A stretch of 64,000 nucleotides of DNA from Takakia lepidozioides. Taxonomy: Eukaryota > Streptophyta > Takakiopsida > Takakiales > Takakiaceae. Location: positions 36,084,001 to 36,148,000 of the forward strand of contig CM060731.1 of assembly GCA_030704615.1 (NCBI GenBank), written 5' to 3'. The position numbers were made by a program, and so were the translations under genes. This document shows positions 1 through 8,990 of this stretch, piece after piece (within the stretch, counting starts at the first letter, position 1; each line of letters opens with the position of its first letter). The notes under the pieces were generated by a model. It was not told the DNA's origin, made no database searches, and worked only from the letters and a program-made list of their open reading frames with translations.

Positions 1-442
1 CTCTTGCTGTATCCCGTGGATCAAAAGGAAGGAATCAGCATCCTTTATGTTACATTGGCTCATGTAAAAAGATCCTTGGTCTCACTTGGAGCTGCATGAA
101 TCTTTATAAGGTCTTTAGCATACTTAATCAACAGTCAACATGGCATGCATTTATCCCATCCGACAGATGCAAATACACAATATGGGAACTTAACCGGCAG
201 GTTTAATTGCAAGCTGAAGTTAAAAAAGAGTACGAATGACTCCAGCCAGAGCTAGTATAACCACCTGGCAGGCCTACCCATCCTTCTGAGTTGTCAAGTT
301 GGCAAGGTAATGCCCTCCCCCTGATGTGTAGGCTCTGTAGCATAACCTTTGACGTAAGCTGCAAACCACCTACATTGTGGCTCCAGTGTACCAACTAATT
401 GTTGCTTTACACACTGCTAATTTGGTTTTCTGCACTTTGCAG

Positions 443-802
443 GAGGAGCTCTATCTGTATGGGCAGGATATGTTTATTGCATCAGAAAATACCACCGTCT
501 TCCACTCAAAGGTGTACCAAGAAGCTTTAGAGAGAGACCATTTCCTTACGAAGAATGGAATTGATAGCACCCTCGATGCACTTAGATTGGATGCTTTAGT
601 CGCACCATCAGAGAGTGTGTCAACACTAGTAGCCATTGCTGGATACCCAGGCATATCAGTTCCTGCTGGCTATGATAAGGAAGGAGCTCCTTATGGAATA
701 GGGTTTGTTGGTAGGCAGGGTTCTGAGCCTACTCTCATTGAGATCGCATATGCCTTTGAGCAAGCTACCAAAGTCCGGAAGCCTCCTCAATCTCTCAAAT
801 AA
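443..802 (+). CDS. Amidase-signature family protein, C-terminal exon (partial)
   Basis: Final exon of a gene whose earlier exons lie upstream or outside the window. A polypyrimidine-AG acceptor ends at 442 and the frame then runs open to TAA at 800-802 (119 residues). The reading contains DALVAPSE, then VAIAGYPGISVPAGYD, GAPYGIGFVG and LIEIAYAFEQAT. This is the usual C-terminal end of amidase-signature (GatA/fatty-acid-amide-hydrolase-like) enzymes: substrate-pocket loop, the GxPxxxxP strand, and the last helix. The Ser-Ser-Lys catalytic triad of the family lies N-terminal to this part, so activity cannot be judged. The plant genes closest in style are annotated as probable amidases hydrolysing small amides. 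No convincing preceding exon is seen in 1-442, which reads as intron. Confidence 0.8.
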   Translation, partial: EELYLYGQDMFIASENTTVFHSKVYQEALERDHFLTKNGIDSTLDALRLDALVAPSESVSTLVAIAGYPGISVPAGYDKEGAPYGIGFVGRQGSEPTLIEIAYAFEQATKVRKPPQSLK

Positions 803-874
803 AGGTCTACTAAGGTTACTCTGAGGTTTTCTTCTTGAACTCAAGGGCACATTTTCAACTGTATGTGTGCCGAG

Positions 875-1497
875 TCCGATGGCAAATATTTCCCTACTAT
901 AGTCTCCTCCCCCTATGTACATCCCTTTCCACTCCAACCTAACTGAGTTCTGGGGATGGCGCTTCATGTGATACCCACCATTGCACTTGAAACACTTGTA
1001 TCCGCTCAACAGCATCACTGTCTTCCACAGAGTCAGACATGGGTTCATACCACTTCATGTCCATGCCGATGCCAATAGAGCCCCTTTGCTGTGCCTGCCT
1101 TCCACAACAAAAGCAAAAAACCGCTGATACAATCGCCTTGATACAGATGGCACAGTGACCAACTGTAGATTGTCAAGGGTAAAATTCCTTACCGTGTAAG
1201 TGACTCAGTAAAGTGCTGGAGCTCTTTTGCTCTATAGTAACACACCCTGTCATTCTTTACTGTGCATTGTACTTACTGTGATGTGCGCTTGACTACCTTT
1301 GTGCCTGTCTCCCACCCCCCACAGATGTCCACTCTTTTGCTCACAGGCTATAGTGTCCAAAGATAGATGGTCATCTAGACAGTGTCTATCAGACCCTATA
1401 TACTTTGTGGGTTAAATCAGAGGCCTGCAAAACCCTCCACAAGCACCAGGGATTATCACCTGACTTCCTCCGAAAGCCACATTGTCACAGCGCCAAT
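875..1497 (-). repeat. Inverted copy of a beta-glucosidase intron-exon-intron segment
   Basis: The reverse complement of this stretch matches 14888-15510 almost throughout, with small indels. The match includes the flanking intron sequence on both sides of exon 9 of the GH1 gene. It is therefore a genomic (not cDNA) duplication, inverted and about 13.5 kb away. Confidence 0.85.
979..1094 (-). pseudogene. Stray GH1 beta-glucosidase exon 9 copy
   Basis: On the minus strand this 116-nt exon has an AG acceptor (1095-1096) and a GT donor. It reads GSIGIGMDMKWYEPMSDS, then VEDSDAVERIQVFQVQ. The copy at 15294-15409 is the same length and differs at only a few bases. No other GH1 exon lies nearby, so it is an orphan exon moved with its flanking introns. 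Confidence 0.8.
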
Positions 1498-1699
1498 TCG
1501 TGAACATGTTAAGGATGGGGAAGAAAGTTTGGGTGTGAGTTGCAACCAGTTTCTTTCAGTCCAATCGGTTCTACTGTTTATGGATGTCCACTCATCAAAA
1601 TGTTGTTCCCAAGTGTTTATGGAGAAACTGGAAGGTCTCAGAAAATCTGAGTATTCCACATGACTCCTGATTTTAGGGCTCAACTTGATGGCTCCTTTT

Positions 1700-2060
1700 A
1701 GCTCAAGATAGACCTACAGAGCCAGCTGACATGCTTTGCCATTAGCACTGTGGTTCATGTTGATCTAATAGGGCAGGTTTTGGAATGTAAAATTTCTGGG
1801 CTTTAACCATGTCGTTGATATCCCTGAACCAAAACTCTCTTATCTCAAGGATTTTGACACAACCCTCTTACAGCTTGGGCACAACTTCCAGTGATAGAAC
1901 GCCAATTGAATGCCCACAGGTACATTCTCCCTATCGATGGTAGTTTCAGCCACATTCTTCAGGTAACTCTTACACTTGTGCACAGCCATTTTTGGCATCC
2001 CTGTTTCATTCATGTACTGTCGAAGCAGCTTAATTAGGATAGAGCAGCCCGAAGAGTAAT
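1700..2060. repeat. Direct repeat, copy 1 (second copy 11865-12245)
   Basis: About 350 bp match 11865-12245 in the same orientation with scattered substitutions and one 17-bp difference. The minus strand of both copies reads through pieces that look protein-coding: MAVHK, KSYLKNVAETTIDREN, LCPSCKRVV, and a shared ending DxHEPQC followed by a stop. I do not recognise the family. Both copies carry frame breaks. Confidence 0.75.
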
Positions 2061-3356
2061 GAAATTGAGCTGCAACTTCTGTGGCTGATGGACAGTCACC
2101 AATTGCTTGTACCCATTACCATAAGACATTTCACCGAAGCAATCCAAAAGAAAAGAAAGCCAGCAGTTAAGAATCAGTGCTTGCATTTGCTACATTTGCA
2201 ACCATTCTCTTCCTGAACAAAATTATCCGCGCAGCGCAAAACCAATCTACCTTTTCTGTCAGAAGAAGCACTGTGATGAGCATCTCCTACAGGACTCCAC
2301 CGAGCCAACGATAATTAAACTGTGGCTCAATAAGCAACATTTCATAATCTGAGTCTTATATACATACAACACGACCTTCCACTGATCCCCCACCCGCGTC
2401 CTCACTCAAGATGTGCAGAAAACATAGAGGCATTTGTACCTCACTTTTTAAATCAAGTGGCGAATCAATTACAAGCACATTGACAGTTGCCAAGTACTAG
2501 CCGAAGACAACCTTTCTCTAAGACCCGAAACCTCCTTGCCAATGCCAGACAAACACAGGACCATGTTCAGTGGGTCTTCAGCCTTCACTGAAAATAAGAA
2601 ACACTTTTCTTGCAAATCAAAGCTGCTCCTTAAAGTCACTGCCACAGAGAAACGAGAACATGAAGGTGAGATTTGAAGCAAACGTTGAATTGATCATAGT
2701 CAGACAAGAACAGGAGTCAGACTGCTCTACGCTATCATTGACAAGGAGAACAGTGTAAGACGTCAAACAAAGAGTTCTGCATCAGTGTCATTTGATAAGC
2801 CTTCACATCCCTCCTTGTTCCATCAAACATGACAAGGTAGGCCCTAGAGAGCCCACCGTTGGAAAACCAAATGTGACGGGACAACTAAAGTTGGGATTAG
2901 TCACAGCTCCAAAAACTGCACAAAATTGCTATGTCAAGCAGCAGTGCTGACATGCAATGTTCTGGAACCTAGACACTTCCAATGGGAATTCAAGCGACGT
3001 CTTCCAACGAAGACTGAAGACTGAAACCCTAAATCCTCCAACTCGAAATTGAACAAAAAGTTCTGTACTTGTGCTTCGCAAATCCCAAAATCGAGAAAGG
3101 GGGGATGCAAATGCATAGGAAAGTCCATAGCTGCGTAATCAAGAAAACAAAGACCGAAGGCCATTTACGTGCACCCACAATGCCCTCATAGAGACTCCAC
3201 CAGGGCATAAACTTGAGTCCACCGACGCTCTTGGTTGTCCAATGAAGGTAGCAGGTTGGAACAGGATCATACTAACGGCTTGCAACGTATAAATTAAACT
3301 AGCGCACCAATTCCAAAGCAACACAGATACGCCTGAAGTGACAGAGAGGGAGAGAG
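2061..3356. other. Intergenic, no gene seen
   Basis: No convincing coding region, RNA gene or repeat was seen. The right part is the 3' flank of the minus-strand PSRP6 gene. Confidence 0.5.
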
Positions 3357-3689
3357 TCAGAGAGAACGTACAGATGCAGCGGCTTCCGTGGGCGCCTGGG
3401 ATTGGTCTACGTCCGAGGTGTCGAAGCCCCAAATGGGTGGCGGCTTAGGGAGGCGCTTGTACCGTGTAGGCCCTTTCCTGTTCTTGTCATACGGGTTGTG
3501 CTTCTTGGGCCTGGACTTGACATGGTGGGCGGTCGCCTTCTTCTGTGGATGCGACGAGCACTCAATGCTCAAAAGCGATGGAACATTCTTGCACCCCACA
3601 TTCCTGGCAGGATTCCTCAATGCAACTGACGACGAGATCGCAAGAGGGCTCAGAGTTAGCGATGCCAGAGACGAGCCCAGGACCGCCAT
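3357..3689 (-). CDS. PSRP6: Plastid-specific 50S ribosomal protein 6 (PSRP6)
   Basis: A single-exon ORF of 110 residues, starting at ATG 3689-3687. The first ~60 residues are rich in Ser, Ala and Leu with almost no acidic residues, as expected of a chloroplast transit peptide. The rest carries the hallmark of PSRP6: IECSSHPQKKATAHH, then SRPKKHNPYDKNRKGPTRYK, then a Pro-rich LPKPPPIW. Arabidopsis PSRP6 (106 aa, from memory) has the same IECSSxPQKKxTAHH and RPKK blocks. The protein is a small extra subunit of the chloroplast large ribosomal subunit, encoded in the nucleus. An in-frame ATG at 3833 would add 48 residues with no transit-peptide character, so the internal ATG is preferred. A potential GT donor near 3371 could remove the last four codons, but the TGA at 3357-3359 gives the expected length without splicing. 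Confidence 0.85.
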   Translation of the reverse strand: MAVLGSSLASLTLSPLAISSSVALRNPARNVGCKNVPSLLSIECSSHPQKKATAHHVKSRPKKHNPYDKNRKGPTRYKRLPKPPPIWGFDTSDVDQSQAPTEAAASVRSL

Positions 3690-3761
3690 AGCTCCCTCAC
3701 TTTGCAGAAGACTCCCGCTGCGTTGTGTGTCCCCAAGAGAGTCCACACATTCTATCCACTC

Positions 3762-3886
3762 TGCCACGTGGAAACTTTGGGATCTGGATTTTTGCCACGT
3801 AATACTATCAGGACCTGCCTGTGATGAGCACATATGAAATATAACGTACCAAATTCCGCCACGTGGTATGTTCGGGATCTGGATTG
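3762..3886 (-). promoter_or_regulatory. Twin G-box direct repeat upstream of PSRP6
   Basis: Two copies of GCCACGTGG followed by a conserved GGGATCTGGATT lie at 3762-3790 and 3857-3886, 95 bp apart. They are 75-200 bp upstream of the PSRP6 start codon. The palindromic CACGTG core (3765-3770 and 3860-3865) is the G-box bound by plant bZIP and bHLH (PIF/HY5-type) factors. Confidence 0.6.
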
Positions 3887-3889
3887 AAA

Positions 3890-4908
3890 AGCCCTTCCTG
3901 GAAAAGCCCTTTCTTCGAATATTTGGCAGTCGTCAAACTGGAGTCAGTTATGAAGCTCCAGATGGTTCTGTTTCTGTCAGTGCTTGCTGAAGCTGGCCTG
4001 CTGAGGTAGCTGACTGATAAGCTTGTAGTCCTGGCCTATGAGGGCGTAGTGCATGGCAATTGTTCCAGTTACAACTCTATTGGTAGATTTGCTCTTTAAT
4101 CATTCTTATACCACTTGGGGTCTATGGCCACAAGGCTATGGCAAACACCGTCTTATGAGTACATTCTTATACCACCTGTATATGGCACTACATTCGAAGT
4201 GCAGAACAGACACCACTTGTGTGTGTTTTTGTATGTGCTGCAGGATTTCATTTTGGGGAAGTTTCATGGTCAAGGGCGAAGCCCTGGGGCACTAGCTTTA
4301 GAAGAAGACATCAGGATCTAGGTGAGTCAATGGAGTAGATGCGGGAGAGAGTATACACAGACAGACATGCGCCAGCCAATGTAGTGTTGAAGGCATGTGT
4401 CCTCAAGCACAATTTGGTGCATAGAGTAGACCCTGTAAGGAGATGCTATCATTCCAATGCATAGCTTTCTTGTTCATTAGGAAATGGAGGTTGAAATCTA
4501 CCCACCCCTTCAGCACCCACAAACATACTGACCATGGTGTTCAAAAACGAAATTGGATTGTGGATTCAAGAGGAGCATGTATCATTGCAAACAGACTGGC
4601 ATCACTGCAGTGGAGGAATGTAAGACTTGCTTCTGCTGTACAATTTAAAACGCCCATACTCGTCATTGACTGCGGTACTAATCTCCTTCAGGATCCACTC
4701 AAGGCTTGTAAATGCAGCTCACCCATGTCTGAATGTGGTGAGTGCTTTATGAGTCACATACAACCTTCATCTTTCAACCCCCAAATCTAGGTTCCTGAGA
4801 GATTTTAGTACCGACATCCGCAATTGTGTAAGGAATTGATTCACTGTCCAACTGGGGTCCTTTGATCAGTCTGATAAATTTTTGTCCGAGGTTGTGACTT
4901 GTGACCCA
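3890..4908. other. Intergenic with a short LINE-like fragment
   Basis: 4109-4166 matches the 3' end of the LINE at 14838-14885 (shared ATGGCCACAAGGCTA and CGTCTTATGAGTACA). No coding region was recognised in the remainder. Confidence 0.5.
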
Positions 4909-5562
4909 CTACTTAAGTGCGTCAGCTGCCATCCGGTCAGCCCCTACGTTGTGCTCGCGCGGAACATACCAGAAGCGAATATTGACGCGATGCTCGACCA
5001 AGAGTCGCTTGATCTCATTGTCAAGACGCTGAAAGGCATCTCCATTAATGAGAGGCAGCCCACGAGCATTACGAAAATTGTTGGCTCGCCATTTCCGAAT
5101 CCAGTCTGTCATTGCCTGAACCACATAATTGGAATCCATGACCACAAGATATGTTGTTGTGCAAAAACAACGACCTTCTCGATTCCACTCAAAAATCTCC
5201 TTGAAAATATCGAGCGCCAAGATAGCTGCATGGATCTCAGCACTCTGGTTTGTTTGCGGCTCGCTCAATGGCAGGAGACACCCTTGGTTGTACCAGGCCC
5301 CAGGCCCACCATACACACCCATACTGGCCCGGGCTCGTGGCGTCCCGTTGCCACTGCATGCACCATCTGCATACAATGCAACACAATCCTTCTCCCGGCC
5401 ATTTATGTGGACCATCGTACAACAGTCGGGGTCATACATCAGAACCTCACTGGGGATGGCACCCGCACGGAACCCATACTCACACGGGTCAAATTTCCGG
5501 AGACCAACGTCGTCCCCTCCCTCGTCGAACCATTGGTGCACCTGGTCACTATGGCTCGACAT
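4909..5562 (-). CDS. RNase HI-domain protein
   Basis: An intact 217-residue ORF. The RNase H fold covers about residues 60-215, with all catalytic positions visible: Asp66 in YADGACSGNG, Glu109 in SAEIHAAI, Asp143 in VVMDSNYVV, and His204/Asp209 in PREHNVGAD. Between them are the typical W-IRKWR and N-DAFQRLDNEI helix segments and the strand HRVNIRFWYV. The enzyme type cleaves RNA in RNA-DNA hybrids. The ~60-residue N-terminal region has no recognised domain and no clear organelle signal. No reverse transcriptase or Gag lies next to it, so it may be a stand-alone cellular or domesticated gene rather than the end of a retroelement. An upstream exon on the minus strand (above 5562) is possible. 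The domain call is firm; the gene's status is not. Confidence 0.75.
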   Translation of the reverse strand: MSSHSDQVHQWFDEGGDDVGLRKFDPCEYGFRAGAIPSEVLMYDPDCCTMVHINGREKDCVALYADGACSGNGTPRARASMGVYGGPGAWYNQGCLLPLSEPQTNQSAEIHAAILALDIFKEIFEWNREGRCFCTTTYLVVMDSNYVVQAMTDWIRKWRANNFRNARGLPLINGDAFQRLDNEIKRLLVEHRVNIRFWYVPREHNVGADRMAADALK

Positions 5563-7832
5563 CGGAGCAAAACTGTGACTGAGGAACGACCAAGGAAAAG
5601 CTGGGCAAAGACGAAGGCTTAAACCCTGAACCCTGAATCCTAGACCCTTGATCTCATCAGCTGGGTCGTGGGTTTTGGGCAGCTATGGAGGAGTACTTGA
5701 CTGCATGAGAATAAGCAAAATTGTCAAAGACAGTTGAGGATGTGATTGAAAGCGAAAGTAATTGTTCCCACTCCAAGCACTCCAAATCATCAACCTTACC
5801 AATATCTATGAAACGTATAATCCGCTTCATAATCCTGTGTGAGGATGACAGTATGTTGAGTGCATGTTGTAAGAAATCCATAATCATTATGTGCTCATGA
5901 AGTGCATCATTTTTCACTTGCATAATCTCTTGTAAGTAGGAGAATGTTCTGCAACCAAGAGCGAAATGAAAGCCCATCTGCTCCCACAAGGCTTAAATTA
6001 GGGAAGAACAACGCGAGGCTTATATCCCCACCTCAGGTGAAGCCTTGCCACGGAGTCATGTGGTAACTCCACATAATGCACTCTCCACAAGAATCAAGAA
6101 AAGTTCTTCTTTCAGATGTCTGATCACATGACACACCAAGCCTTGCCAGTAGGGACCCACCAACAAGAATATAGTGAAACCGGGGTCACTGACAAGACTA
6201 CTACGGGGATCAAATTCTTTCTTCGACTTGAATAGTGTCACAGCCAGAGAGCCCCGAGCCTCGGTTATACTAGAGGACATCCCATGAACTAGGAGATCTT
6301 AGCAACAAGAAGGTAAAACCAGTAAGACCCCAGTACTTAAAACACAAATAGGGTTCTAATCAAATTACATTATCTTCACCATATACAGAGATGAGCACAA
6401 TTTGACACCGAGTGTTGGCCACATACCATTCAAGCAGCAAAGCTCCGAAGATGTAAGTTGAGAGTACTACGACGGTGACACCGATGCGGCAGGAGGTATA
6501 CGAAGAGAATGCTTATGCTCGAGAGACGAAGTGATGAATTGGAGAGAAGAGAAGAAATTGGATGGGATGAACACAAATGTATGCAAAAGAGTGACAGGTA
6601 GAGCTCTACTTTGACGGCATACAGTTGTATATGTGTATATGTAGCAGCCCACTAGCCTAGACCCCTGTTGTACTCATCACACCTAACCGTAGAGGGCTGG
6701 GGTGATCTTTTTGGTGTACAAAGTACAAAGCAGCGTTGGACTGGTATATGTATTGGTATATGCGCTGGTATATGAGACCAGGCGGGTATCAGTTTTCTCA
6801 TACCAGCCACAATACCAGTACTCCCCTTTACTCTGGTATGTGTACTATATTAACTTATGTATGGATATGCCTACATACTTGTACTTATGTATATTCACTT
6901 CTTTATGTGTATTGTATTTGTTTTCACTTTTTTAAAATAAAATAAAAGGTCAGGCCCTATAATTCATATTATAAAGGTGTCTTGGTTTTCACTTGATACT
7001 TGCTATTGATAAACTTGTAAGTCAAGATGGCTTTGGAATGATACCAGAGTTGATATCTCATACCAGCTGGTATTGTGGTCATGATACTCATACTGTCCTG
7101 ACCAGAACAACAAGACCCACATAACTAAGAGCCACTTCACCTTGAGGTGTACTAATGAGAGGTCATATATCAGCCTCTATGGCACCCTTTTCGAGGTTAT
7201 TTTTTCCTCTTGTAATCTTGGACAATTCTTGGACAGTTCTGTTCCTCCTTAGCCTAACTCTTATATTATCCAGCTTGATGCTAGTGCAGTTGTCAAGCTG
7301 TGCTCCTGCTTCTCTGTTACTTCTATGCTCCCTTACTTTCCTGCTTTCATCCCCTTTACCTTAGGGTTACTTTCCATGTGACCGGTCCCGTTCTGCTGAT
7401 GTCACAGCAAGGGAGAATGGGTCCAGGCACCCTGTTCCATGCACTTCCATGGATGTCGAGACCCCTGCAGGGCCTGGCCGGTCCTACCCTGTGCCCAACG
7501 CCTCACCAAAAGTGAGGTGTTAGGCACATCAACCCATTCTCCACGGTTGACTTACACTAACCAGTATTTTTCCTCCCATGACCTGCTAAATAGGTCACCT
7601 TCCTCAACTCACGCAAGTGCCAAAGTGCAAGTGGAAGCCACCGGTCCCCTCCCTGCATGGAAAGGGGTGTGAGTGGATGTGACCCATGGTCAATACATAT
7701 GACCCGTGGTCAAACCCATTTTTGGATGATGTCATGTAAGGGAACGGGTTTACATGAAAAGTAACCCTTAGAACTGTTGGCCCAGAGTTTTTCTTTTTTC
7801 TTTTTTCTTTTTTTTCTTTTTTTTTAAGAACC
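5563..7832. other. Intergenic, AT-rich, no gene recognised
   Basis: A 110-codon open stretch on the minus strand (5657-5989) resembles nothing I know. 6725-6840 and 7040-7100 share short inverted segments built on CTGGTATTGTGG and CTCATACCAG. Confidence 0.4.
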
Positions 7833-7925
7833 GGAGTGGTACCTCATTTCTCAGCCTTCATGGCTCTTGTAAGGTGATTTTTTTCTTACCTTATTAATAA
7901 AGTTTTACAGGGCTACAATCCACCT
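7833..7925 (+). repeat. Dispersed short repeat with GTAAGG/CCTTAC foldback, copy 1
   Basis: The core CTCAGCCTTCATGGC, then TTGTAAGG, a T-rich loop, CTTACC, and finally CAGGGCTACAATCC is also found at 23893-24012 (+) and, partly, at 45474-45545 (-) and 26487-26525 (-). It could be a degraded SINE or MITE. Confidence 0.55.
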
Positions 7926-8166
7926 ATTCTCTTGGAAAAAAAAAAAATTGTGGCAAAGCTTGTGCCTTGTATATGAGCCGGAAATGTTGAACCCGTAGAG
8001 TAGCATCCCTTCCTCAAACGTGGCAGGAACACTACAAAGCGGCCGGTTCTACATATTATTTGATTTCGCAATCTTGATACCAACCCGGTTCCAGGTTAAG
8101 CTTTTTTTTTTTTTTTTAAATTAAAGTTAAGCATCTTGAGCATAGTTTTTTGTATTTTGATACCAA

Positions 8167-8349
8167 AACAACCAACATGTAGCCCAACGATAAGGGCATA
8201 TACCTCTTACAAGTGGTTGTGGGTTCAAACCACCTGTTAGTTATTACAAAGGTGTCCACCTTCCGGTAAGAAGGCGGTAACCCTTCTGGATCAAGTGACA
8301 CCATAAGTTAAGCTTGCTTCAGCAACGCGTCCACCTTTTTTTTTTTTTT
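8167..8349 (+). mobile_element. tRNA-derived SINE with poly-T tail
   Basis: The element is flanked by a perfect 12-bp target-site duplication, TTTTGATACCAA, at 8155-8166 and 8350-8361. Inside, TAGCCCAACGATAAGG (8181-8196) resembles the RNA polymerase III A box. GGTTCAAACCAC (8222-8233) resembles the B box (consensus GGTTCGANTCC). The 3' end is a run of T. Body length is ~183 bp. Confidence 0.75.
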
Positions 8350-8928
8350 TTTTGATACCAAGCAAAGTATCAATGATTAAAGATATATATATTATACGGG
8401 AAAATATTTAGGACTTATAAAATAATTCACTCCAATATCCCAACCGAGTATTGTATCCGAGTATTATTGTACGATATAACAGCAGGTAACTAGGCAATGA
8501 TCAGTATGGTGGCTGCTGCCTCTGTCTGTGCGCAGGCTCCTCTGATCTTCTGTGAGCGTAGGCCACCATTGAACTGAGATGTGGGACCAACAAACTGAAG
8601 GCCATTGTCAGTGCACAGCCGTAGCTCAATTGTGGGTGGAGCAGTCGCAGGGAGGGGAAGAACATTGATATGAAAGCAATGTTCAAATCTGTCTCAACTG
8701 CAGACTTGTGTTTGAGAAAGATGGACATGACTGTTAGAGTTACCCGCGTGGTGATTGTGATGTTGATGATCCCCAGGGCGGGGGCGCGTCCCTGGTTCAA
8801 TGGAGGGGGGATTGGTTCAGAAATTTTAATAACAGATTCACCACAGGCTGTTGGAGGATCTAACGTGCTTGGCAGAAATGACTTTCCCGCTGGATTTGTG
8901 TTCGGCACTTCCTCTGGTTCCTACCAGG

Positions 8929-8931
<3 letters not shown>

Positions 8932-8972
<41 letters not shown>

Positions 8973-8990
8973 CACACACACACACACACA
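8932..8990 (+). repeat. (CT)n then (AC)n microsatellite
   Basis: Begins 4 bp after the GT of GH1 intron 1. Confidence 0.95.

Noticed and set aside
3357-3371. Intron donor at the end of PSRP6
   Set aside because: A GTACGT lies near the end, but the unspliced stop gives the expected family length and no good downstream exon was found.
5129-5582. Plus-strand ORFs opposite the RNase H gene
   Set aside because: No domain, and the minus strand has a complete catalytic signature.
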